A stretch of DNA of 64,000 bases, from NCBI RefSeq assembly GCF_024679245.1, contig NC_090182.1:33751047-33815046 (forward strand). The letters run 5' to 3'. Of this stretch, positions 20,308-30,850 are shown piece after piece (the stretch's first letter is position 1; the number at the start of each line of letters is the position of its first letter). The notes under the pieces were generated by a model that ran no database searches, was not told the DNA's origin, and was given only the letters and a program-made list of their open reading frames with translations. The DNA is from Pseudorasbora parva. Taxonomy: Eukaryota; Chordata; Actinopteri; Cypriniformes; Gobionidae. A program made the translations under genes and the position numbers.

Positions 20308-21161
20308 GTGTCCCTGCATGGCTCGGTGGGCAGGACAGGGGCTTTCAGGGACGCTGCTGCCTCGGGAGACAGATAGCTCGCTAACGCCTCCTCGACGCGA
20401 GGCAGCGTCCCATAGCCAGCCTCAGCCGCGCCCACAACACACCCGAAGTCGAGAACTGGGGGTGTCGATAGGCGCGACGAGTACGGTTTTCCCCAGGATT
20501 TGCACAACTCGTTGTGCAAATCTGGGAAAAACGGCAAGCCCCTGCGTGGCGGCTGAACACGCTTTTTGAAGAAGTGTCCATCCAACCTGCTCACAGGCTG
20601 GACTTCCACCTCTTCCTGTGGCCAGTTGATACTGAGTTTGGCCACAGCACATGTCAGCACGTCCACGAGCTCTTCTTGAGCGGGAGAGTGAAGAGGTGAA
20701 TTCACCTGCACTCCGCCCGCCTCCAGGCTGAACTGATCTGACCCCTCGGAATCAGACAGCATCAGCACTGGGTTATCGACCTCGTGGGAAGAAGCCGCAG
20801 CGCGGGCTTCCTCACGAGGCGGAAGAGCGTCTGAATCATCGGACGAGGATTGGGAAGTTGCCTCAGCATGCCCGCCTCCCGTCGCGAGATCCAGTTGTGA
20901 GCCCCAGGATCTACGCCGCCGCGCTGCCTCGACAGACGCGGGACCAGAACCACGGGGCTCGCGAGCCTGGCCGCCTTCGGTGAAAACGGCCAGCCGTGAG
21001 CGCAGCACCCGGAGCGGCAGCTTCTCACACTCGCTGCAGGCGGCACCCTCAAGCGCCGCCTGAGCGTGCTGCGCTCCGAGACACTGCACACACAGCTGGT
21101 GTGTGTCCGAGCCCGTAATGAAGCGCGGGCACGGATGAACACACCTCCTAATTTTAAACAA
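20308..21161 (-). pseudogene. DIRS gag-like protein, amino part (copy 1)
   Basis: About 285 codons, open from a Met at 21161 to the LTR border. It starts with a Cys/His cluster (C-x2-C in LCVQCLGAQH, then C-x2-C in ACSECEKL), then a basic segment, an acidic Ser-rich segment (SSSDDSDALPP), and a conserved block (VAKLSINWP...RLDGHFFKK...GLPFFPDLHNELC...GYGTLPRVEEALASYL). The same blocks recur in copy 3 at 53171-53800. It joins 15213-14587 once the LTR element is set aside. The Cys/His cluster may bind nucleic acid; that is an inference. Confidence 0.8.
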
Positions 21162-21189
21162 TATTCACACAGAGCGCCTCGCTGAAGAG

Positions 21190-21381
21190 CAAAGACTGTC
21201 TGTTGTTTGGGGCGGCGCCTTCTTATAGCTTCCACGTACGCCGTCGCCGGTTACGTCATGACGTTGCACCAATCGGATTGGTGGCTGATTTCATACATAC
21301 TTCAGAGCCGTCACGCTGGGGGCGTTCCCAGAGTGTCGTTACTCGACGACGCAGTGTTGAGTTCCCTCGATATAGGGAACT
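21190..21381 (-). repeat. DIRS copy 1 left terminal repeat
   Basis: Inverted counterpart of 11113-11210. The outer end GTTCCCTATATCGAGGGAAC (read on the minus strand) is repeated in the internal complementary region at 11302. Confidence 0.8.
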
Positions 21382-21391
21382 TTCATTTTTC

Positions 21392-21950
21392 AAACTTTCA
21401 TTGAATAACTTTCATTATTCAAATCAATTGACTGACTGTTAGGCTGCATTAACTAGGTCAGCCGGAACCGGGAACACTTCCCATAACACCTGATGTACTC
21501 GTTACATCATAAAAAGAGTGGCATCCACACTATGTTAGTCTCTCTGTTTTTCCAGAGGTTTATCCCGGATCTGGACCCTGTCCGGATCGGATGGTGGACC
21601 TGCCTGGACATGACCAACGCATCCTGGAGTGTCTGCTGAGCCGTGTCAATTGGTGTCTCCTCCGAATTTGCCTCACCGGCACGTCATGCTCAAAAACCCG
21701 TCTCAGGCGCAATAACTCCGATCTTTTATGTATTCATACTCTTGTGTAATCGACGCCCCATCATAAATAAACCCGTCTCTTCCGTGATACCCTGAAATTT
21801 TGAATATTCCGATCTAATATGATTTCTGACCATATGAGGTTGCCAGAATAATAATCATACACGGTGTGTTAATAGGCCAGAGGAGAACTGGCACCCCGAC
21901 TGAGTCTGGTTTCTCCCAAGGTTTATTTTTCCCCATCATGCCCTGATCTC
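21392..21950 (+). repeat. L2-like LINE 3' UTR fragment, plus orientation
   Basis: The sequence matches the reverse complement of about 7015-7555 closely over its whole length (shared ATTAACTAGGTCAGCCGGAA and CCCGACTGAGTCTGGTTTCT). It stops at CATGCCCTGA, so the terminal part present at 6691-7015 is missing. Confidence 0.85.
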
Positions 21951-22096
21951 ATTCAATTCCACTTCCTGATCTCATTCAGAGCAGACGTGTTTTCCCACTG
22001 CTCCCGCTCCGCTCTTGCGTTTGCTCTTGTTTTTTGTCCTGTTCAACTTTTTTTTTCTCTGACCCCCTGCTTGCTGGACTCCTGAAAATACTGGAA

Positions 22097-22417
22097 ATGG
22101 AATTGATTAACTGGTCACTCAGCGCAATTGACAAGATTTTCCCACAAAGGAAGGGTGCTCCGGGAGAACCCATCTGCCCGGACGGGACCTTCACTGCGGG
22201 CTACATGCGGGACGCCTGGAACAACTGGCAAGTCCTGTGCCTGGAAGCCCTGTCCGTGGAGGATGCAGAGGATATATTCATATTTGTATTTTTGATAGCG
22301 GGGTTCCTATTTCTCGGCCTTGGGACTGCCCTGACATATCGGAAGATTTGTAAGACAGCTGCCTGCAAATTCACCCAGCCGCTGTCTGCCGAAATTATAG
22401 GGTGCTTCGGGGTGTGA
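22097..22417 (+). CDS. Unrecognised small membrane protein ORF
   Basis: From the Met at 22097 (MELINWSLSAIDK) there are 106 codons, and the frame is open further upstream to 22034. The peptide has a hydrophilic front with a PGEPICPDGTFTAGY stretch, a WNNWQVLCLEALSVEDAED segment, then a strong hydrophobic helix (FIFVFLIAGFLFLGLGTALTY) followed by RKICKT, a positive border that fits a single-pass anchor. I do not recognise the family. The next ORF begins at 22402 in another frame and overlaps by 16 bases. It continues without a gap as a coiled coil, so the two were probably one protein before a one-base loss near 22398. Confidence 0.5.
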   Translation: MELINWSLSAIDKIFPQRKGAPGEPICPDGTFTAGYMRDAWNNWQVLCLEALSVEDAEDIFIFVFLIAGFLFLGLGTALTYRKICKTAACKFTQPLSAEIIGCFGV

Positions 22418-22626
22418 GTGACCGACTGAAGGTATTAGATCGGAGAGTGACACAGACCGATGAACTGAACCGTTACGTCTCAGCTCGGACTGTGGAAACA
22501 CAGAAAAGAGTGGACACCATCGGAGGACAGACTGGTGAACTTCTACGGATTATGACCGGTCTGGGTATGAAATTGGACGAAATGTCCAAGTCACTCCATG
22601 AGCCGGACGTACGCCAGGAACGCTGA
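22402..22626 (+). CDS. Unrecognised coiled-coil ORF, likely continuation of the previous
   Basis: 74 codons rich in charged residues with heptad-like spacing (VSDRLKVLDRRVTQTDELNR, then RTVETQKRVDTIGGQ, MTGLGMKLDEMSKSL). It ends at TGA 22624-22626. Its Met at 22402 is probably not a real start; the frame joins the membrane ORF better. A membrane helix followed by a cytosolic coiled coil is all that can be said. Confidence 0.45.
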   Translation: MLRGVSDRLKVLDRRVTQTDELNRYVSARTVETQKRVDTIGGQTGELLRIMTGLGMKLDEMSKSLHEPDVRQER

Positions 22627-23150
22627 GGATCAGGGACTGATTGATTACGATCCGGACAAATTACCGAAGATCAACTAAAATGGATTAAAATTGCTTCATT
22701 TCACCCTTCACCCCCCACCTTCTCCCTTTCTCTCGGTTGGGAGGTCAGCTTGACAGCTGGGTCTGCTATCGTTCCCCGTGCACTGCCTTATCTCCCTTCA
22801 AGGGCAAGCCACAGAACTGAACTGTAAACATCTTAAGTTATGGCTAACATTCTCACAACACAAACTCAGACTCTTACTCGCACCATACACACCCACCCCG
22901 ATCCCATCCCCTCCTCCATCCGTCTGCCTCTTCCCTCCCTTCCTCCCTTACCCAATCCAAACAAAAAATTCCATCACGTGACCACGTGTGCTGTGTTATG
23001 TTATGTTGTGTTTCTTATGTATGTACGTATGCTATGCTTTGCAAAATCTGCATTTTTTTTCTTCGGAGAGCGTGTGGCAGCGCTGGTAAATAGCTGCAGC
23101 CCGGAGAGTAAATGGAAATTACCTGTTTATATTTGACTTTCGGTTATGTT

Positions 23151-24060
23151 ATTAAATGGATAGTCTGTTTAATGTTGGCACAAGAAGAAAGAAATGTGTT
23201 ATTGCAATAGCATTAGCAAAGTTATTGCTCATTGAACAAAGCAACATTCTTCTTCTTCATAATCATAATAATAATAATAATACTTTCATTTATTCACATC
23301 ACAACCTAACCATAAGCGCTACTCTTCTGCACAATGGTAATGGTCAAAACTTCAACATAACAGAAATTATTTAAATGTCAACCTTAAATAAACATTATAC
23401 ATTAACAGATGTTTCCCTTCACTTAAAAACACATTAAACAAAACTTAATTTCAATATTAATCTCCATTTCCAGCCATATGCAAAGCATGATGGAAATAAC
23501 AATGGTGTCTCTAAATAAAACTGAAAATTTTAATGATTTACCCCCTCAATGATGTTTAATTAGTTTTGTTTCAATGTTATTTTCATTTCTATGTAATCAA
23601 ATAACACAAAATTGTTGTAAATACAATTATCATTAATTCCAATGAAAAACTCACAGAGCAACACTGATTTATCTAATTCTCAATCACTCCTCAAATGTTT
23701 ATTATTAAGTCTGCACCGTTCTGGTCTGAAGATCTTTCCTAAAGATTCCCTCAACAGGTGCAGAACAAGCTGCTATGGCAAGATGATCATGTATATGAAT
23801 TTCTTTGAATTTTTATTGAATTTCAGTTCCACTTCCTTTAATTCAAATTCAAATTGTAATTCTATATACTGTTTTTGACATCAATTCAAATTAGAGAATT
23901 CAATCCAATTCAATAATTGAATTGGAATTTAAAAGACATTCTCAATTCAATTCTGAATTGTGCACAAGCCTGGTACCCACATAATTACGATTGTGCCGTT
24001 ATTTTGACCTTCTTCGGTGGAAGTAATGGCATTGGGAATACTGGATGAGATTCGTCTGAT
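23151..24060. other. AT-rich repeat-like stretch
   Basis: No coding signal. About 23640-23976 is rich in AATTC/GAATT words and ends TGTGCACAAGCCTGGTA, the inverse of the repeat end near 6590; it is probably a dispersed repeat. A short ATA microsatellite is at 23267-23282. Confidence 0.4.
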
Positions 24061-24320
24061 ATGAGTTTAAAAAAAAATACCATAAAAACTGTTCAGTTTC
24101 TCGGAGAAACCGATCATTTCATGTCTTTGGACATCAATATTTTGCCACGAGCCACAGGGTTTAATATGGATTTGTATGTCTATTTGTTTTTTACTCTCAT
24201 AGTGGCTCACATAGAAAACACCCCATTTACTTGCATTATACGAGCAACGGTTGAAGTTAAAAATTTTCATTTGTGTTTTACTGAAGAAACAAACACACCT
24301 ACATCTCGGATGCCGTCCCG
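24061..24320 (-). repeat. TTAA-ended dispersed repeat, uninterrupted copy
   Basis: On the minus strand this reads as the same repeat as 4907-5109 plus 6469-6570, with no insertion. The site at which the other copy carries a 1.35-kb element is a plain TTAA here (24161-24164). Confidence 0.75.
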
Positions 24321-24330
24321 CCTCTTTGCC

Positions 24331-24467
24331 CATGTTCTGTTATCCGGGCATCACGTGCTGTCAAGATGGCAACGGCCAACTTCTCTCTACTTTGCGCTTC
24401 AAAACTGCACTTCAGAATCCTATGGGTGACGTCACGGACACTAGACCATATTTTTTTACCGTCTATG
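24331..24467. repeat. Repeat fragment ending GTCTATGG
   Basis: The TGGGTGACGTCACGGACACTA...ACCGTCTATGG pattern looks like the end of a common fish repeat. Recognition is from memory only. Confidence 0.35.
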
Positions 24468-25520
24468 GTCTAGACCACTGGTTCTCAAATGAGGGTACGC
24501 ATACCCCTGGGGGTAGGTGAAGATACTCCAGGGGGACTTCTATGGGCCGCTTTATGTTAGCCGTCCACCATTTTAGAACGGTCAAAGCCGGTCGTGAACA
24601 CGCTTTGTGACCACTCAAATGTCCCATTGCACGCGCAAGCAATCAGTTGACTATGGTTGACAGGACAGAAGCAGTGCATATGGAGAGCGGGAGAGCGGGA
24701 GCGGGAGAACTCTGCCGTCCATTCTGGCAGAGTTTGTCTTGCTGATCTCGCAGCTGAAACGTGTATTACAAATACAGACTATAATATCGTCATTCTGACC
24801 AGTGTTCTCCTCCGAGATGTGTTTTGATTTATGATGGGCAGCATATATCTGCTGCAAATGCCCCATTCCCAAACACACATGCATATGGTTCAAGAAGTTC
24901 AACTGTAACTGAACTGCGCAGTGCGCACATTCTGATGCTTAAATTATGAATGGGTCAAACGCATTTGCAAAAACGGTTGCAAAACTTTTTTCTTTTTCTT
25001 TTTTCATTTAGTTATTTTGGCTTGGAATTTCGATTGTTAGGAATCTGAACTGAATTTGTAAATACTTTTAACATTGAAGACATTGAATTTAATAAACAAA
25101 ATACATTTTCAAAATTAAGTGCATGCAAAATAATCCGTTCCCTGAATCATCAGCCTTTATATTGTGAGTGTACACAAATAGTAGTCAGATTAATTACGCC
25201 TTGCACTTATCAGTATGGTTAAAAAAGACGGAGTAGGCTATTGTGAGTTATATTCACTGTCATAAAGAAAAATATCCATCAGTAACAGCGGCGTATTCGT
25301 TGGCCAGAAAGGTAAGATTTTAAAATATAAATATATTTATAAAAGCAAATGCAAAAGCAAATCCATGCAAAAATCCTTTGAAAATAATTATTTAATAAAT
25401 ATTTCAGTAAAATATAAGTTCATCAAATAAATTTTATATTCAGTAGTATGCTTTTCAAATTCATTATCCTTAAGACCCCACCCGAGGTCTCCCCCAGGAT
25501 GGTTTGATCCAACCTGTCAT

Positions 25521-27425
25521 TTGCCGCCTGTCATTAACTGTCATTCACTTGGATTAATGATGGAGTGGTGGTTGAAGCGTAGCAGCAGTTCTTTTGAAAA
25601 TACAGAGAGTCAAGTGGCGAAGAAGGCCAAACCAGAGCCGGCAAAATTCCGGCTGTATATAGAAGATTATGTTTTAATTGGATTTACGTCCACAAGTTGC
25701 AATCCACCCAAGGCACTGTTTTTTTTCTGTGGGGAGAAATTAGCTAACAGCAGCATGAATCCAGCACAACATCATCTTAAGACAAAACATGTATGTCACG
25801 TTGGTAAGCCACAGAGTTTTTTAAGAGGAAACTGTCAGAATTCAGATCATCTCAAGACACAATGCGAAAGGCATCCACAACATCAGCCAAAGCCCTGGAG
25901 GCCTCTTTTGCAGTGTCTTTGCTCGTAGCGAAGGCCAAGAAGCCATTCACAATCGCTGAAGACCTCCTCCTTCCAGCGGCTGTAGTGCTGGCTGAGACTA
26001 TGCTGGACAAAAACGCAGCGGAGAAATTAAAGACCGTGCCTTTGTCAAATGACACTATTTTCCGCAGAGTAGATGCTATGGGAACAGACATTGTTGAGCA
26101 AGTTGTGGGAAAACTTAGTGACTCCTTTTCACTCCAGCTGGATGAATCCACAGATGTCAGTGGGAATGCACAACTTGTTGCTATTGCGAGTACCTCAGTT
26201 GATACTGACAACATTTATGAGCACATACTATTCTGCAAAAGTTTGGAGGGGAAAACAACAGGAGAGGAAATATTTAATGTTGTTAATGCCACTTTCTGTG
26301 AAAACGGTTTGAGCTGTAAATCCTGCAGCAACATCTGTACAGACGCGGCAGCATCAATGACAGGCAGTGCAAAAAAACGAATAGCGCGCATTAAAAAAAA
26401 GAAATCCCATTGTGATGTGGACTCACTGTGTCATACACAGAGAGGCATTGGCGTCCAAGAAAATGAGCCCTATATTACACAACGTTTTGAACAGCAGCAT
26501 CAGAGTGATGAACTTTATTAAGTTATGGCCACTTAATGCAGGTCTGTTTCACCGCATCTGCGAAAATATGGGAGCTGAACACACACAACTGCTTCTGCAC
26601 ACAGAAGTATGCTGGCTCTCTCGATGGAGAATACTCAACCGGCTGTTGGAATTAGGATCCGGTAAGTACACGCCTTCCTCCAGATCTCCCCATGCCACCT
26701 TGTTCCAGGACACAGACTGGCTTGCAAAGCTGTGCAATCTGGCAGATATATTCAGCAAATTGAACAAACTGAATATGTCTCTGCAGGACAAAAGCATTTT
26801 AAACCTGTATGACAAGGTGGGTGGCTTCCTGAAGAAAGCAGAGCTGTGGAGAATGGCCTGTGCACAGGAGGATTTCACCTGCTTTCCTCAGCTGGATAAT
26901 TTTCTCTCTAGCGAGGATGTTGCCAGAGCTCCAGTCAAGTTGGTCATAGTGGGACATTTGATCAAGTTGATTCAGGATTTTCATTCCTACTTTCTTGACA
27001 TGGAGGAGAAATCTGCACAGCTGGATTGGGTGAGAAACCCATTTCTCTTGTCCAAAGCAAACAGAAGTCAACTCTCTGTCATCTATCAGGAAAAACTCTC
27101 AGAAGTGTCATCGGATCGTGGCCTCCAGATGAAGTTTGCCATGTTCACACTTTCAAAGTTTTGGGTGTGTGTGAAGCAGGAGCACCCTGACCTGGGACAG
27201 AAAGCTTTGGAGCAGCTACTACCCTTTGCATCCACATATTCATGTGAGGCCTCTTTCTCTGCAATGACTGTGATCAAAACAAAGCAGAGAAACAGACTGT
27301 GCCTGGAGAAGAGCTTGATCACAGCGGTTGCCTCCCTGCCACCAAGAAGCCAGACAGCTATCTTACAAACACACACAAAGCAGTTTATCCTTTTCAAAAT
27401 GTTTACTTGTGTGATCCTTTTGTAA
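25521..27425 (+). pseudogene. hAT transposase (ZBED5/Charlie-like), two frameshifts
   Basis: Three frames form one protein. The first (25521 to about 25815) has a damaged BED-type zinc finger (FFCGEKLANSSMNPAQHHLKTKH, the leading Cys pair incomplete). The second (to about 26400) has the catalytic-core start (FSLQLDESTDVSGNAQLV). The third (26412-27425) has HCVIHREALASKKM, RWRILNRLLEL and the carboxyl dimerisation region (LLPFASTYSCEASFSAM...). Frame changes fall near 25815 and in an A run at 26392-26400. The domain order is that of hAT transposases related to ZBED5 and Charlie; the subfamily is inferred. No active enzyme is expected. Confidence 0.85.
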
Positions 27426-27522
27426 AACTGAAATACAAAAAACAAGAAATTAAATTACAACATGTACATTAATTTGTTGGATATAATATAAACGTGTGCG
27501 CTACAATCTGCACGTGCGTAAC

Positions 27523-27916
27523 TGTCACGGCTGGGATACAGAAAGACACGATGAGAGATCCAAGTGCAGTTATGTCATTTATTCAGGGTAAATCTAAAAG
27601 GGAAAACAGTCCATGCAGGGGTCAAAACCAAAACATCAATCCAGAACATAAACTGAACAGGACACAAAGCGAGAACAAGACTAGAGACGGACGTGAATAT
27701 CAAACAAGGACTCCGTGCCACATATTAAGACAGACCGGTATACATACACACAGAGAGACAAACACTAATGGGGAATTAACTGAGTGCAATAATTACTGAC
27801 CAGTGACAGCTGAGTGCAATGATTAGAGAGAGACCGTGGGAAATGAGGTGACAGACACCGTAGGGAAGGAGGACATCTAGTGGATACCCAGGAAACACAA
27901 CCTAGACACTGTGACA
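27523..27916 (-). repeat. Solo LTR, 394 bp
   Basis: Read on the minus strand it is TGTCACAGTG...CCGTGACA with an AATAAA signal about 60 bases before the end. A perfect 5-bp duplication GTAAC flanks it (27518-27522 and 27917-27921). It sits after the transposase stop inside the hAT element. TG...CA ends with a 5-bp duplication point to an LTR rather than a MITE. Confidence 0.7.
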
Positions 27917-28615
27917 GTAACATTATAGAAAACTTCCCGACATTTTCATATTGATCACAAACTTATTTTCAATAGGAAATATTAGCTATGTGACTACATA
28001 ATACTTTAAAATATCTTTACAAATAGCAAATAAACTTACAGGCATATCTTTCTCCAAGGTGAAGACTGTTATGCTCTGTATTGAAATCGTTGCTGCACGT
28101 TGAACCTGTGCCGAACCACTAAATCAACACTGTGACTGCTTGTGTGCAGAAAATAAAAAAACTGCAATAGCGAAAATGTCCACTAGGGGGTGGAGCTCAT
28201 ACACCATGACCAGATAATAGGCAGAACAATTATAATGAATTTACTGTTCCTGAAAAACTAAATAATAAAACAAACTAAACTTTTTTGTGAATTTTTTGTT
28301 TTAATTTTTTACATGTGTTCCAAAGTTTAATAAATCCGAAACTGATGGCACAGTGCTCTGTTTGAAATTATTATTTTTTTCAACCAAAAATGCTTTGCGT
28401 TGGTTAGGGGGTACTTGGCTGAGAAAACATTTAACAGGGGGTACATCACTGAAAAAAGGTTGAGAACCACTGGTCTAGACTCACACAAATCCACAAATAG
28501 TAGACTCCACCCACTGTCTACTTAGGCCATTCAGACGGCCATATTGTTCTGACCAATCACAGAACATTCTCGTTCCAACCAATCACGTTTTGGCCAGTGC
28601 CGCAGAACCTGGTCA

Positions 28616-29034
28616 GTTGACCCGAAGGCCCAAACGGGCAACGTGGTGGAGAACCAGGTCTCTGTTTTTGCACACCCACTGAGAGTGGCCCAGAATGGGC
28701 CAGTCGTCGAGGTAGTTCAGGATACAAACCCCTTGCTGCCTGAGTGGTGCAAGGTCTGCCTCGACAATCTTCGTAAAGATGCGAGGGGACAGAGCTAGCC
28801 TGAATGGGAGCATTGCATACTGATATGCCTGTCCTTTGAATGCGGAAGGATGGACACATGGAAGTATGCATCCTTCAGATCAACCGCTGCAAACAAATCT
28901 GCCGGACGAACTTATTCGAAAAGGTCAGCAGTCAACATCCTGAACGGAAGCCTGTGAAGAGATCGGTTAAGGACGCGAAAGTCCAGGATTGGTCGTAACC
29001 CACCAGTTTTCTTGTGTACAATTAAGTAAGGGCT
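28616..29034 (-). pseudogene. DIRS RT fragment (copy 2)
   Basis: On the minus strand it encodes LIVHKKTGGLRPILDFRVLN, the DLKDAYFHVS block, MLPFRLALSPRIFTK and the YLDDW active site (near 28690), then stops at 28613-28615 after LGLRVN. Stops and a frame change break it into pieces: a TAG replaces a conserved Tyr after KSGL near 29035, and there is a frame change near 28850. Confidence 0.75.
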
Positions 29035-29529
29035 CTATAAACCAGACTTCATCTCGGCTGGAGGGACAGGCTCAATCACGTCCTTCACCAGCAGGGCGAT
29101 CTTCTCATGCATGACAGGGGCATTGGCCTCACCATGGTGAAGCAGACATCTCAGAAGCAGGGAGGAGCCCACACGAACTAAATCGCGTAGCCGAGCCTGA
29201 TGGTCACCGCGACCAATAGATAGCCCAGCCTGGGATATGGGGGCATTGCTGAAACGTGTTCGCTCGGCGTCCCGCATATCGGCCAGGTTGAGCCACAGAT
29301 GTCTCTCCTGGACCACAGCTGTGGACATCACCTGGCCCAGGAAGCGTGCGTTAACCTTCGTTGCCCGGAGGGCAAGGTAGGTCGCGGCACACAGTTCATC
29401 TCTGAGCCCTGGGTTAGCTTCACCCTTGTGCATGTCGCACAGCAACTTGGCCTGGTAGGCCTGGAGAGTTGCCATGACATGCAGAGAAGCAGCGGCCTGC
29501 CCCGCAGCTATGTAGGATTTCGCCACCAT
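29035..29529 (-). pseudogene. DIRS gag middle fused toward RT (copy 2)
   Basis: Starts MVAKSYIAAGQAAASLHVMATLQAYQAKLL and contains QERHLWLNLADM, the same blocks as the gag of copy 1. After SNAPISQAGL it passes directly into LLVKDVIEPVPPAEMKSGL, which belongs to the RT amino region. The gag tail and the gag-RT spacer are therefore deleted. The amino part of gag is absent. Confidence 0.7.
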
Positions 29530-29544
29530 AGGCGAGCGTGTGCA

Positions 29545-30145
29545 GTCACTGCTGCCTTGCCTCCGTCAAATCAAGTGCAAGAGTGCGGTTCCACTGAAAC
29601 TATTTCAGAGGCTCGGGCATATGGCATCTGCAGCCGTGGTGACACCGCTCAGATTGCTTCATATGAGACCGCTTCAGCACTGGCTTCGCGATCGAGTCCC
29701 GAGATGGGCATGGCAGTCTGGCATGCTCAGGGTCCCAGTGACTTGAGCCTGCAGACAGACAGACACTCACCCAATGGTCGAACCTCAGCCTTCTACAGGC
29801 CGGTATACCCTTAGAACAAGTTTCCAGGCATGTTTTTATGTCAACAGATGCCTCCAATACGAGTTGGTGTGCCATGTGCAATGCTGCTGGACAGCACTCC
29901 AGCGTCGCCTGCATGTCAATTGCCTCGAGTTGCTGGCAGTCCGGTTCACTCTGCACCACTTCCGGGCATTGCTGAAGGGTCAACATGTACTAGTCAGGTC
30001 GGACAACACAGCCGTTGTAGCGTACATCAACCACCAGGGCGGTCTACGCTCCCACCGCATGTCCCAACTTGCCCGCCATCTCGTTTTATGAAGTCAGAAG
30101 CGCCTGAGGTCCCTTCGTGTTGTCCATATCCCGGGGATCCTGAAC
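29545..30145 (+). pseudogene. DIRS RT end and RNase H (copy 2)
   Basis: The plus strand encodes FQRLGHMASAAVVTPL...LLHMRPLQHWL (RT end), then in a neighbouring frame the RNase H (HVNCLELLAVRFTLHHF, VRSDNTAVVAYINHQGG, RSHRMSQLARHLVL) up to VVHIPGILNRA near 30145. The first catalytic Asp box of RNase H is not convincing. Frame changes and stops make it a pseudogene. Confidence 0.75.
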
Positions 30146-30149
30146 CGTG

Positions 30150-30550
30150 CATGAAGACAGCGCTCCTGACGGCATTGGCTTCCATCAAGAGGGTAGGGGA
30201 CCTGCAGGCATTTTTAGTTGACGAAGCGTGCCTGGAATTTGGGCCGGGTGACTCCGTTCAGAGACCAGGTGGTGAACCTGCAAGCGCTGCCCTTGGAGGA
30301 GGCAGACCAAGCCTTGGCACTGCTCTGTCCAGTACGTGCTCTAAGCGCTTACGTAGACAGGACGCGGTGTTTCAGGACCTCAGACCAGCTCTTTGTCTCT
30401 TATGGTGGGAAGCTGAAAGAGAAGGCTCTCTCAAAGCAAAGGTTGTCTCACTGGATAGTGGACACCATTGTTTTGGCATACCAGCAGCAGGGGCACCCAT
30501 GCCCCCTTGGGGTTAGGGCACACTCCACTCTCCACCTTCGGCCATACTAG
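30150..30550 (+). pseudogene. DIRS tyrosine recombinase fragment (copy 2)
   Basis: Begins LLTALASIKRVGDLQAF (catalytic Arg region), changes frame near 30250, and continues with LCPVRALSAYVDRT, SDQLFVSYGG and GVRAHST. The Arg of the H-x-x-R motif and the Tyr region that should follow are lost. The amino half of the recombinase is deleted. Confidence 0.75.
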
Positions 30551-30667
30551 TCTTACACCAGAGGACTACACAGGGCACTGGAAGACATCCGAGTGGCGTG
30601 ATTAAATTGGGACCAAATTGCGGTTAAATTGTGACCAACTTGGGACTGACGTTACTCGGAGTGAATG

Positions 30668-30850
30668 AACGAAGGGGAACGTCTTGGTTACGTATGTAAC
30701 CCTCGTTCCCTGAGGAGGGAATGGAGACGTAACGTCCCTCTGCCACATCCGCTGTACCGCTGGAATGGCCGGGAGTTCAGCCTTGGCTCCTCAGCAGGTA
30801 AACATAATGCGATCATGCCAGCTACTTCCTTATATACTCACGTAGGTAGG
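30668..30850 (+). repeat. DIRS copy 2 terminal repeat region
   Basis: GGAACGTCTTGGTTACGTAT...CGTTCCCTGAGGAGGGAA matches the terminal pattern of copies 3 and 4 (33379, 60398), followed by a TATA-like promoter area near 30830. Confidence 0.6.

Larger units (their letters stand above)
11113..21381 (-). mobile_element. DIRS-type YR retrotransposon, copy 1 (split by Gmr1-like element)
   Basis: DIRS elements replicate through a circular intermediate that is integrated by a tyrosine recombinase; they have inverted terminal repeats plus an internal complementary region and make no target duplication. On the minus strand the order here is left terminal repeat (21381-21190), gag (21161-20308 and 15213-14587), RT/RNase H and tyrosine recombinase (14500-11423), internal complementary region (about 11360-11236), and right terminal repeat (11235-11113, its outer end missing). 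The gag is interrupted by the LTR element 15214-20307. It is the least damaged DIRS copy in the window. Confidence 0.9.
21951..23150 (+). other. Unassigned segment with transmembrane and coiled-coil ORFs
   Basis: It starts right where the L2 tail is broken. A T-rich leader with many TTG/CTG steps precedes ORFs at 22097 and 22402, then a C-rich, pyrimidine-rich untranslated stretch (22680-22980) and a TATGTTATGTTGTG area. I see no LTR, inverted repeat or poly-A tail that would name the family. It may be the body of an uncharacterised retroelement. Confidence 0.45.
24476..28472 (+). mobile_element. hAT DNA transposon, nearly full length but disabled
   Basis: The 13-bp ends match with one change (CACTGGTTCTCAA at the left, CAGTGGTTCTCAA read inward from the right). 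A perfect 8-bp duplication GTCTAGAC flanks it (24468-24475 and 28473-28480). The interior encodes a hAT transposase with two frameshifts (25521-27425), and a solo LTR lies at 27523-27916. The 3997-bp length includes that LTR. Confidence 0.92.
28616..30850 (+). mobile_element. DIRS-type element, copy 2, front half inverted
   Basis: Pieces of one DIRS element lie in two orientations. 28616-29536 reads gag then RT on the minus strand; 29545-30850 reads RT end, RNase H, recombinase and terminal repeat on the plus strand. Turning the first block round puts the domains in normal order with only about 30 codons missing at the join. It belongs to a subfamily different from copies 1, 3 and 4. A deletion removes the region between the RNase H end and the middle of the recombinase (near 30145). 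Confidence 0.75.
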
